Shown here piece by piece: positions 25,234 through 32,768 of a stretch of DNA of 64,000 nucleotides. The notes under the pieces were generated by a model. It saw only the letters and a program-made list of their open reading frames with translations, searched no databases and was not told the DNA's origin. Position 1 is the stretch's first letter, and each line of letters starts with the position of its first letter. The stretch comes from an uncultured Duncaniella sp. (GTDB taxonomy: Bacteria; Bacteroidota; Bacteroidia; Bacteroidales; Muribaculaceae). A program made the translations under genes and the position numbers. Where the stretch lies: positions 26,219 through 90,218 of the forward strand of contig NZ_CAJTMT010000012.1 in assembly GCF_910577345.1 (NCBI RefSeq). The letters run 5' to 3'.

Positions 25234-25241
25234 TAACTTTG
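25234..25241 (+). promoter_or_regulatory. -7 box of a stand-alone RNA transcript
   Basis: TAACTTTG matches TAnnTTTG on the plus strand. No protein-coding gene follows on this strand before the intrinsic terminator about 165 bases further. The -33 region is T-rich (TTAGGTTTTTTC) but lacks an exact TTG at 20 nt. Confidence 0.55.
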
Positions 25242-25247
25242 CATCAA

Positions 25248-25436
25248 CATCGAAGGGGCGCAATGCTCAAAAACATTAAAGGTAAAACAATCCGGCTCCC
25301 CGTCAATGTTACAGACAGACAAACTCTCAACCACAAATCAAGAGACATTTGCATTATTAGACATTTATAAATCCACTGACGTTAAGTACTATGTGTAAGC
25401 AGCGAAGGATGACCGTGAGGCCACCCTTCGTTTTTT
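25248..25436 (+). ncRNA. Candidate small non-coding RNA of about 190 nt
   Basis: The interval 24979-25476 has no convincing gene. Within it a plus-strand transcript is framed by a TAnnTTTG box and a terminator with six Ts. No frame longer than a few codons occupies it. The 5' segment CGAAGGG (25251-25257) can pair with CCCTTCG (25424-25430), the same arm used by the terminator hairpin with CGAAGG at 25403-25408. The RNA could thus close into a long stem or form the terminator. A 6S-like RNA or another Bacteroidales RNA is possible; I could not match it to a known family. The rest of the gap (24979-25233) shows nothing. Confidence 0.5.
25403..25436 (+). terminator. Intrinsic terminator of the candidate small RNA
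   Basis: CGAAGG / CCTTCG closing stem with partly paired interior (TG/CA, CC/GG) followed directly by TTTTTT. No T-run exists on the other strand, so it serves plus-strand transcription. Confidence 0.75.
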
Positions 25437-25476
25437 ATTGTCAAATCCCGGAGGGGCGCCTGACGCCCCCCGGGAT

Positions 25477-26940
25477 TCAATATTTCCACCACTCCGGCTC
25501 ATCCTCTGTCCACGGTTCCTTCCAGAATCCATCGGGAATAGGAAGGATGACAGGGACATCTCCCCATCCCGGAGCGGAGCGATAAGCCTCGACAGTTCCT
25601 GCGGGGACATAGAGCGAGTCAATCCGTGTGCTTCTTGCCGGTATCCACGCCGGAGGAGTATCCTGCTCCAGATACAGGTTCTTCACCTTAAGTCCATTCA
25701 AGGCATTTGAAGTGGCCTCCATACATACCGGAAACAACAATGACTCAATTACGCTCCCGTTTGTAAAGAATGCCCGGTCGCCAAGTTTCCTCATATCAGA
25801 CAGCTTATGGATATAGATTTCACAAAGGTTTCTGCACCCGGCAAAGGCATTGTCGCCTATTTCATCCACCGTCAGCGGAATAAAAATCCGTTTCAACCCG
25901 ACACATCCCTCAAACGCGCGCCTGCCTATATTCCTCAAATATTTTGGCAACCGGCATTCGACCAGCCTGTCAATGTCTCTGAACATACCATCCGGCATTA
26001 TATCATCATAAAGAATCCGCATTCCCTCTACGAGCGTCAAAGGCGTGTAGTAATAGTACGGTGAAGGCGCACACCCCTTGAAGCTGGCTTTCGACAAGTC
26101 AATCGAGATGGAATCGGAACCCCTCTGGTGGAGAAAGTCAAAAATAGGCCCCATATCGTAATCATCCAAATCTCCACGGTATTCCAGATGTTTTATACGT
26201 CCGATATTTGCAGCATCCTCTCCGAGCAAAACGCTGAGTTTTCCGCTACAGCCCAAATTAACAACGACAACCGTATCGCCAAACTGCATCGGATCCTGAA
26301 TCAATGGCAAATCGATAGACCCCTCGATGGGAGTCGGATTGTTGGCCGATATTCGCAAAGGCAATATGCGTCCGAAGCCGCCACTGTTGTCTTCAGCCTC
26401 AATCACAACTTCATAATTGCCATCCTCATCCTTTTCGCAGGAAACAACCTCCGCCCATTCAAAATTAGGCAGCGTCACACTTGGTTTACCCTTGGCCCAC
26501 ATTCTGAACGAGACCCTTCCACCGCTATTTTTCACTCTGAGCGGTTTCCGATCCACAATGAGACCTCCGTAGCAGTCCTGGGTCACCCTTATCTCCTTGA
26601 TTTCACGCCCTGCAGTAATCGTGACCACTCCCGTACGGATCTTACTGCTGCGGTTCGGTTCGACCATGACGGCAAATTCTCCATACCCTGCCGACACTTT
26701 ACTCTTGACCTCCATCCACTTCTCACCCGCATCAACCGACATCTCAGAAGAAACCATCGGTTGTATGCCACCCTTACAGGTAAAAGCCGTTGCCCATCCC
26801 CCTTCTTCCCAATCAAAATTGATTCCGGTCTCGCACACATCCTCCTGCCCCACTGCAAATCTTATCGAAGAAGAATCATCATCCTCCTTGCAGGAAGCAA
26901 ACAACAACGCGACCAATACAAGCCAAAGACAATTTTTCAT
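25477..26940 (-). CDS. BACON plus BspA-type leucine-rich-repeat lipoprotein
   Basis: 487 residues. A lipoprotein signal peptide ends in the lipobox 'LLFASC' with Cys at about 17. Two BACON-like beta domains follow (about 45-125 and 130-215; 'GEKWMEVKSK', 'KIRTGVVTITAGREIKEIRVTQD'). BspA-type LRR_5 units then run from about 320: 'ECRLPKYLRNIGRRAFEGC', 'RIFIPLTVDEIGDNAFAGC'. The chain ends Trp-rich ('EDEPEWWKY'). Surface-exposed LRR_5 proteins in Bacteroidales bind host or polysaccharide ligands. It has the same architecture as the gene immediately upstream on the same strand, with a shared block 'QDP.QF.D.VVV' before the LRRs, so the two are tandem paralogues. Substrate unknown. Confidence 0.8.
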   Translation of the reverse strand: MKNCLWLVLVALLFASCKEDDDSSSIRFAVGQEDVCETGINFDWEEGGWATAFTCKGGIQPMVSSEMSVDAGEKWMEVKSKVSAGYGEFAVMVEPNRSSKIRTGVVTITAGREIKEIRVTQDCYGGLIVDRKPLRVKNSGGRVSFRMWAKGKPSVTLPNFEWAEVVSCEKDEDGNYEVVIEAEDNSGGFGRILPLRISANNPTPIEGSIDLPLIQDPMQFGDTVVVVNLGCSGKLSVLLGEDAANIGRIKHLEYRGDLDDYDMGPIFDFLHQRGSDSISIDLSKASFKGCAPSPYYYYTPLTLVEGMRILYDDIMPDGMFRDIDRLVECRLPKYLRNIGRRAFEGCVGLKRIFIPLTVDEIGDNAFAGCRNLCEIYIHKLSDMRKLGDRAFFTNGSVIESLLFPVCMEATSNALNGLKVKNLYLEQDTPPAWIPARSTRIDSLYVPAGTVEAYRSAPGWGDVPVILPIPDGFWKEPWTEDEPEWWKY

Positions 26941-26974
26941 AATAGTTTCAGATATTTATTAGTTTTAACATGAG

Positions 26975-28417
26975 TTACATCTCATAAGTATCAGGATCCC
27001 ATTCCACAATGTTTTTGGATGGATAACACTTCTGATATCTTTCCCTACAACCATAAGGGACATAAAGCGTCCTTACCTTATTCAATCCCGTCACCGGCGG
27101 CTCATCCCAACACACATAAAGATTCTGTACTATGCCCAAACTGCCGGATTCAAGGCTGCAAGTCTCAGGTAAATACATAGTGTCTATATTGGTCCACAAA
27201 AACGCTCCATCCGAAATTTCATTCAGACAGGAATTCTTTCCGATGGCCACTGTCTTTAGTCTATTACAACCGGAAAAAGCCCTTCCTTCGATAACGGAAA
27301 GCGCGTTTGGCACCTGCACTCTTGAAAGACACCGACACTCCTCGAATGCGCTCAGCCCGACACACTCGGTATTGCCCGGCAGAATAATTTCACCGAGAGC
27401 AGTAGAACCGTAAAATAGCCTTGGAGTCACTCGCTCATCCTGCCATCCCTCGGGCCTCACCTTTTCAAGCACTCCTGAAGAAGCCCCGAATTTAGCATAA
27501 TAATTATCAACATATTTGATTGCAAGATGAGCAGCCCCTAAATCAAGCTTGACATTCCCCTCTGCAACATTTTCTTTATTCACGCACCATGCCAGCATGG
27601 CCATATCAAGCATATTAAGGATGCCTTCAATCTTAAGTGTGGATATTCTTCCGAAGTTTTCCCTGTCAAACCCAAGCATACCCCATAATTGTCCCATTCG
27701 GGTAGTTTTCACAACTACCTCATCATCGAATGGAGCTGGATCCTGCTGTATGGGCAACTTCTTCACCTCTTCCGAAATGGCCTCAAGCCTCAAACCTGCG
27801 ATTCGTCCCAAACCCACATTTTTAGCCACACGGAGTTTAATCTCATAGCTGATTCCGTCATCAAGCTTTGAAAATGACTCCATTTCACACCACGGAGTCT
27901 CATCCTCACTGACAAGCGATGCCGAAAGCTCCACATCGGATTGACATTTTACGGTAAGTATACCCGAAAAATCGAAAGGAACAGTTCCACCACGCTTTTC
28001 ATACAGATCGGCAACCGATTGTGTCACCAATATACCCTCTTCACCCCTCTGCACCACTTTCAGTCGTTTAGTTTGCTTATTGATGGTGACAATCACCTCT
28101 GCTTCACGCTTCACCACACTATTATTGGGCGAGATAATCAAATGAAGTATGGATGTTGTTGCAGTTACATGCGAAAAATATGCAGCCACAAATCGTTCCT
28201 TACATTCAGCAGGATAATCTACAACCACATTGAAATCACACTCCTCCACATGTCCAAACAAAAGCTCGGAATGAACCTTTTTAGGATGAAGATTGCCAAG
28301 ATCCCGCTCTATAATCTTAGCGGAAGCCGCATCCCACCAAAAAGAATCCGGTTCATCAGAATGACACGAAATCATCAACAATGAAAACACCAAAATCAGG
28401 AACTTCGAATTTAACAT
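26975..28417 (-). CDS. Paralogous BACON plus LRR lipoprotein
   Basis: 480 residues from ATG 28417; the frame extends 45 codons further, but only this start gives the lipoprotein signal 'KFLILVFSLLMISC' (Cys near 16). BACON-like domains ('NSVVKREAEVIVTINKQTKRLKVVQRG' around 95-125; 'DVELSASLVSEDETPWCEM') precede LRR_5-like units ('EIILPGNTECVGLSAFEEC', 'RVQVPNALSVIEGRAFSGC'). It shares the block 'QDPAPFDDEVVV' with its neighbour. The two genes are 34 bases apart and probably cotranscribed. Likely surface-anchored; ligand unknown. Confidence 0.78.
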   Translation of the reverse strand: MLNSKFLILVFSLLMISCHSDEPDSFWWDAASAKIIERDLGNLHPKKVHSELLFGHVEECDFNVVVDYPAECKERFVAAYFSHVTATTSILHLIISPNNSVVKREAEVIVTINKQTKRLKVVQRGEEGILVTQSVADLYEKRGGTVPFDFSGILTVKCQSDVELSASLVSEDETPWCEMESFSKLDDGISYEIKLRVAKNVGLGRIAGLRLEAISEEVKKLPIQQDPAPFDDEVVVKTTRMGQLWGMLGFDRENFGRISTLKIEGILNMLDMAMLAWCVNKENVAEGNVKLDLGAAHLAIKYVDNYYAKFGASSGVLEKVRPEGWQDERVTPRLFYGSTALGEIILPGNTECVGLSAFEECRCLSRVQVPNALSVIEGRAFSGCNRLKTVAIGKNSCLNEISDGAFLWTNIDTMYLPETCSLESGSLGIVQNLYVCWDEPPVTGLNKVRTLYVPYGCRERYQKCYPSKNIVEWDPDTYEM

Positions 28418-28634
28418 ATCACAACGTTTAATATATCCTACAAGATTATAGGCAGCATTTATAGAGAGATTCATGCAATCTTTCCATAAATACCATCCAT
28501 ATATACAACTTCTATAATGCGATAATATTATAATCCAATTTTGCCAATGCAAGCATAGAGTAAATTTCTTTTTTCATTTGTGGTATTATTGGTTTTTACA
28601 AGTTTATTTTCTTAATGGATAGTTCATGGAATGA

Positions 28635-29015
28635 CTAAAACTGCAAGACTCCTTTGAACATACTTCCGGAATCTGTGATGCACACAATCTGTACTTCCCC
28701 ATGCAGTTCAGGAATTTCAACCTCCGGGTTCACTTTGTTAACAAATCCGACCCATACAGGAAACATTTCATTCCCTAATATGATATTGACAGCATCCACA
28801 TTCGGTGGAAATTTAAAGCTTAGATAGCCGCTTGAATACTCACACACGATGCTGTACTTTGCAGGGGATGATGGTCTTTTACTTGGTACATCCTGCTGCA
28901 ATCTCACAACATTATCACAAGTCTTAACACCATTGTTTTCGGCTCCAGCTTTTATCTGATGCGGGCATAAAGCTACACCGAACATAAAAGAAATAGTCAA
29001 AATAATTTTATTCAT
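28635..29015 (-). CDS. Small secreted protein, DUF3244-like
   Basis: 126 residues from ATG 29015, chosen because a signal peptide follows (MNKIILTISFMFGVALC..., cleaved near 'IKAGA') and because a full promoter ends 31 bases upstream. The mature part is a single beta-rich domain: 'YLSFKFPPNVDAVNIILGNEMFPVWVGFVNKV', non-contiguous strands, then 'VQIVCITDSGSMFKGVLQF'. The pattern resembles DUF3244 proteins of Bacteroides, which lie near TPR regulators or surface lipoproteins. Function unknown. Confidence 0.6.
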   Translation of the reverse strand: MNKIILTISFMFGVALCPHQIKAGAENNGVKTCDNVVRLQQDVPSKRPSSPAKYSIVCEYSSGYLSFKFPPNVDAVNIILGNEMFPVWVGFVNKVNPEVEIPELHGEVQIVCITDSGSMFKGVLQF

Positions 29016-29045
29016 GTTACTATTTAATTGGTTTTGAATCTTCGA

Positions 29046-29078
29046 CAAATTTAGGACAAAACATTCATAACTACCAAA
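29046..29078 (-). promoter_or_regulatory. Consensus promoter of the DUF3244-like gene
   Basis: Minus-strand TTTG-N21-TAAATTTG, one of the best Bacteroidota promoter matches in the window. It probably also drives the two LRR lipoprotein genes downstream, unless they have their own promoter, which I did not find. Confidence 0.75.
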
Positions 29079-29134
29079 TCGCCGAATATTTATTTTTCTG
29101 GTCTTCATCTTCGTAACTCGCTATTTATAAAGCA

Positions 29135-29176
29135 ATTGCGTGGCCACCAAAAAGCTTTTTTTGGTGGCCACGCAAT
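29135..29176 (-). terminator. Perfect 19-bp hairpin downstream of the TPR gene
   Basis: Arms of 19 nt (starting ATTGCGTGGCCACC) pair without mismatch around a 4-nt loop. It lies 77 bases past the stop of the TPR signalling gene and upstream of the DUF3244-like promoter, so it most likely separates those two units. The stem itself carries A/T runs at its apex; a T-rich stretch after the minus-strand stem is weak. Confidence 0.6.
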
Positions 29177-29252
29177 CCTGCATAGAATCAGCTGAAAATC
29201 AATTAATAGCTGTCACTATGCTTTATACAAATGACAAGAACTAAAGACTAAA

Positions 29253-30905
29253 TTATTCAAAATATTTTAAATATTTTCTTTGCTTAAATTTGCTCAATCG
29301 TTTAATCCTATCCTTCATCCTTCGTTTTCTTTCGTAAATAACCTCTACTTTCTCTTCCTTAAGGAAAAACATAATCGTACTTGACGAAAATCCCAAAACC
29401 GAAAAAAGATAGACATTATAATCAACCTCTTTCAAAGAAGGGAATTCAGACCTTAAATCCCGCATCACATTATCGTAATACTGATTCACCAGTGATTCAA
29501 AATGTCCTACACCACTGGATTTGCTCATTATTTCAGTTCTGAAATCCTTCATTGCCTTATCAATCCGCCTGTAAATTAAAGCAGAATTATCCTGATCTCT
29601 ATATGTTTTACAAAGCGTCTCAACTATCTCAATCCTTTTATCTAACAATAACCGCACAGTATTCTGAGCTTCGACACATTCTGTTTTTTTCATTGATAAC
29701 ACTTCTCTTAGATTTTTAGCCAACAGATAATTTTGACGCATCTTACCTTTGTAAATTCTATAATATCTTATTATAAAATAAAGTATTACAGATAAAATAA
29801 TCATAAAACCTATGAATATTCCCACAGATAACATACGCGCATTTTTCAACTCCATAGCATTAGCATATTTAGACAAATCGTAATATTTTGCTAATGAAGT
29901 AGCCAATCCCAAATTTACTCGCCCCATAAATGAGGAGTTATCCTCAGCATTCATTTTTTCTAAATTTACAAATGCGGAATCAATCATTCCTGCTTTTTTA
30001 TAAACTTCGTATCTCAACCAATAATCATATTTATTACTTTTTTCCATGTGTTTAAACAAGTCCATACCTTTTTTTGCCATACCTATCCTACTATATGCTA
30101 CACCTAAATATATAGAGTCTTTTAAGGTCGCGTTTCCGGAAGCAAATATCACATTATAAGCCTCAATAGCCTTATCATTTTCATTTTCCGAGATATAAGA
30201 CACAGCCATTGAGCGAATCGCCTCATTATAGAGGAATGTATCACCTGACACATGCGCGGAATCTGCAATTTCCTTCAACAATTGTTGACTTCGTTCAATT
30301 TCACGGTTGTTGCATAACGAAATTGCCAAATCTAACATTGCATAGTGGATATAGGCATATTTATCAGTCCGCTTGAGATTTTCAAGCTCAATTTCAGAAT
30401 AGCGCACTGCATCAGCAGCGTTATATGTACTGCGATACACATCCGCAATTCCTCTTGCCGACATTCCCATCCAGAATTTATCGTCGATTTCAGTCGCGAG
30501 ATCATGTGCCTTGAACATGGCCACAAGACTTTCCGGATAATCCTCAGTCTGATACTTCACCCGTCCATTGAAATAGTTTGCAAGCATGAACCGGCGTGTA
30601 TCTGACGAGTGGCGCGAATAGAACTCAACCGCCTCGCTTATTATGGAATCAGTCTCGGCAAGCGGCTCGTGATTCTTGTCAAGAGCCTGCGTCAACAGCA
30701 CCGCATAAAGCGCACGGTCCGAAGCGCGGTTCATATCCTTCACCTCAATACCACGAAGCACCGCGAGTGCCGAATCAGGACGCTCATCCATAAATCTCTC
30801 CACATCCGCAAGGGTCTCCCCAACTTCCGATGGGCCACACGACGACACACAGAAGAGCGCCATTACACCAAAAACTAACCGTGAAATCAAACTTTTAAAT
30901 CTCAT
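29253..30905 (-). CDS. TPR lipoprotein with transmembrane and HTH-like cytoplasmic tail
   Basis: 550 residues from ATG 30905 (a TTG lies nine codons upstream). A lipobox-like 'ALFCVSSC' ends the signal peptide at about 25. TPR-like helices fill about 30-350 ('YFNGRVKYQTEDYPESLVAMFKAHD' spread over two helices). One membrane helix follows ('LSVGIFIGFMIILSVILYFII', about 360-380), then a coiled coil and a C-terminal 'LKEVDYNVYLFSVLGFSSSTIMFFL' plus 'YERKRRMKDRI' that looks like the DNA-binding end of Bacteroidales one-component TPR regulators. It may sense an envelope signal and control the neighbouring surface genes. DNA binding is not proven by sequence. Confidence 0.6.
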   Translation of the reverse strand: MRFKSLISRLVFGVMALFCVSSCGPSEVGETLADVERFMDERPDSALAVLRGIEVKDMNRASDRALYAVLLTQALDKNHEPLAETDSIISEAVEFYSRHSSDTRRFMLANYFNGRVKYQTEDYPESLVAMFKAHDLATEIDDKFWMGMSARGIADVYRSTYNAADAVRYSEIELENLKRTDKYAYIHYAMLDLAISLCNNREIERSQQLLKEIADSAHVSGDTFLYNEAIRSMAVSYISENENDKAIEAYNVIFASGNATLKDSIYLGVAYSRIGMAKKGMDLFKHMEKSNKYDYWLRYEVYKKAGMIDSAFVNLEKMNAEDNSSFMGRVNLGLATSLAKYYDLSKYANAMELKNARMLSVGIFIGFMIILSVILYFIIRYYRIYKGKMRQNYLLAKNLREVLSMKKTECVEAQNTVRLLLDKRIEIVETLCKTYRDQDNSALIYRRIDKAMKDFRTEIMSKSSGVGHFESLVNQYYDNVMRDLRSEFPSLKEVDYNVYLFSVLGFSSSTIMFFLKEEKVEVIYERKRRMKDRIKRLSKFKQRKYLKYFE

Positions 30906-30974
30906 ATTCACATTCCTAATCCTGAAAATCAAAACTCTTCTGAAACTTCTGCTCTTATGTCCGTCTGTATCGCC

Positions 30975-31016
30975 CTAAAAACTAAAAACTTACAACTAAA
31001 AACCCACAACTAAAAA
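30975..31016. repeat. Degenerate short tandem repeat (ACTAAAAACT/ACAACT type)
   Basis: Repeated 'ACTAAAAAC(T/C)NACAACT' units in the gap between the TPR gene and cls. The same vocabulary recurs at 32655-32762 and, in reverse complement, at 57829-57874. Confidence 0.6.
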
Positions 31017-32477
31017 CTACAATATCGGACTGAGAAGCCTATAGACCGATTCCTGAACTCGGCGGGAACGCTCTCGGCGGTTCCAGTCGGCCAGTCTGAG
31101 GCGTGTCGATTCCGCCGCGTCTGCCTCGAACGAGCGGGCAAGCACACGGTTTGCCCCGGGAGCATACATCACCAAATTCTCCTCAAAATTATGCTCCAGA
31201 CTGCGGAAATCGAAATTGGTGGAGCCGAGAGTCGAAAAATCATCGTCGACTATCAACACCTTCGCGTGGAGCATTCCCGCATCGTAAAGATAGACCTTGA
31301 TTCCCGCAAGCAGACACTCCTCGACGTAGGAATGAGATGCAAAAGTCAGCACCCGCGAATCAGAGCGGCGCGGCATCATCACCCTCACGTCAACCCCCGC
31401 GAGTGCCGCACTCTCAAGCGCCTTCAGCAGTCCCTCGCTCGGGAGGAAATATGGAGTCTGCAACCATACGCGACGGCGCGCCGTTGAAATGGCCTTGTAG
31501 AAAAGTAAAGTCATGTTGCCCCAACGGTCATTCGGGCCGGAGGCAAGCACCTGAAGCGTGGCATCCTCGACATCCGGCGCTCCCCCACGAAAATCCGGAG
31601 CCTTCACAGGGTCGCAGAGGAGATCGTGGCCCATGAACTTCCAGTCGACAGCGAAGTGATACTGCAACGCTCCGACACATGGGCCGGTGATACGCACAGC
31701 CGAGTCGCGCCACTTTCCGCCGGGGGAGGAAGCTCCGAGATAACGCTCGGCCACGTTCATGCCTCCGATATAGCCCACGCGCCCGTCGATGACAACAACC
31801 TTGCGGTGGTTGCGCCAGTTGAGGCGGTTGACATGGGAGGGAAACGAGAGTTTGAAGAAGGAATGGACCTCCACACCGTTCTCCTTCATGCGCTGGAAGA
31901 AATCATGGCGGCGCGCATCGAAGGACCCGATGTAGTCATAAATCACCCTTACTTTCACCCCGGCACGGGCACGTTCGATGAGGATGTCGCGCAGACGGCG
32001 GCCAAGAGGGTCGGAAGCAATAATATAGAACTGCAGATTTATATACTCCCGTGCATGGCGCAGGTCGTCGAAAAGTTCCTCGAAGAATGATGCACCGTCG
32101 GAAAAGAAACGCAGGTCATTACCGGTGTAGAGATTAGCGCCACCGATACTGTAGGCCAACCGGATGCGCTGACGGTTCTCCGGCGACAGCGCGCCGTCGA
32201 GCTTCGGCAGAGGCTGCGTCCCCTCATGGCGCAGGAGCTTGCGGCGATTGCGCCGCGAAATCATCCTGACATTGCGGATGCTGCGACCAAAGACGAAATA
32301 GAGCACCACACCCCCCACCGGGAAAAGCAGCAACGCTGTCACCCACCCCAACGCCTTCAGCGGATTGCGGTTCTCGCTGATGACGATGGCAATGACGCAG
32401 AGGATCAGCACGGCATAGCCTACAGCGAGGCTCCACCACAGTCCGTTCCAGCCAAGATTTATGAAATCCGTGTGCAT
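31017..32477 (-). CDS. cls: Cardiolipin synthase (phospholipase D family)
   Basis: 486 residues, typical ClsA length. Two N-terminal membrane helices (about 12-31 and 40-60) precede two HKD domains: 'HRKVVVIDGRVGYIGGMN' (about 222-239) and 'HAKVLIVDDDFSTLGSTNFD' (about 400-419). Each carries the H-x-K-x4-D catalytic motif. The enzyme condenses two phosphatidylglycerols to cardiolipin and glycerol at the inner membrane. Base composition and codon use are GC-rich, unlike the AT-rich cluster to its left. Short repeats of the same type flank the gene on both sides. Confidence 0.93.
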   Translation of the reverse strand: MHTDFINLGWNGLWWSLAVGYAVLILCVIAIVISENRNPLKALGWVTALLLFPVGGVVLYFVFGRSIRNVRMISRRNRRKLLRHEGTQPLPKLDGALSPENRQRIRLAYSIGGANLYTGNDLRFFSDGASFFEELFDDLRHAREYINLQFYIIASDPLGRRLRDILIERARAGVKVRVIYDYIGSFDARRHDFFQRMKENGVEVHSFFKLSFPSHVNRLNWRNHRKVVVIDGRVGYIGGMNVAERYLGASSPGGKWRDSAVRITGPCVGALQYHFAVDWKFMGHDLLCDPVKAPDFRGGAPDVEDATLQVLASGPNDRWGNMTLLFYKAISTARRRVWLQTPYFLPSEGLLKALESAALAGVDVRVMMPRRSDSRVLTFASHSYVEECLLAGIKVYLYDAGMLHAKVLIVDDDFSTLGSTNFDFRSLEHNFEENLVMYAPGANRVLARSFEADAAESTRLRLADWNRRERSRRVQESVYRLLSPIL

Positions 32478-32541
32478 ATCTGTTTCTCTACTAAGGCGTC
32501 AAAGGTCAGTCGCACAGTCCCGTCAAAGAACTGCATTACCG

Positions 32542-32572
32542 CAAAGTTAAACCATTCCACCAAAAATATCAA
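32542..32572 (-). promoter_or_regulatory. Promoter of cls
   Basis: Minus-strand TTG-N20-TAACTTTG, a full consensus match, about 65 bases upstream of the cls ATG. Confidence 0.7.
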
Positions 32573-32654
32573 CAGAGATGGGCAAAAATCGAGAAATTAT
32601 TCATAAATTCGTGGTCCAACTCTCCCAAAACAGCAAACAACCCTCCTCCCAACC

Positions 32655-32762
32655 CAAAACTGACAACTCACAACTGACAACTGTCAACTAAAAACTCACA
32701 ACTGACAACTCCAAACAACTGTCAACTCAAAACTGACAACTAAAAACTCAAAACTCACAACA
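32655..32762. repeat. Degenerate AACTGACAACT-type tandem repeat
   Basis: About 108 bases of CAACTGACAACT, AACTAAAAACTCAC and AACTGTCAACT variants directly upstream of nadE. Units are irregular (7-12 nt), without spacers, so this is not a CRISPR array. It is the longest of three copies in the window. Confidence 0.75.
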
Positions 32763-32768
32763 GAGCCC

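Noticed and set aside
26128..26973. A 281-codon frame on the plus strand
   Set aside because: Antisense to the BACON/LRR lipoprotein gene, which has a lipobox and domain structure; the plus-strand frame has none.
32655..32762. Possible CRISPR array
   Set aside because: Units are irregular, adjacent and only 7-12 nt long, with no spacers of constant length and no cas genes in the window.
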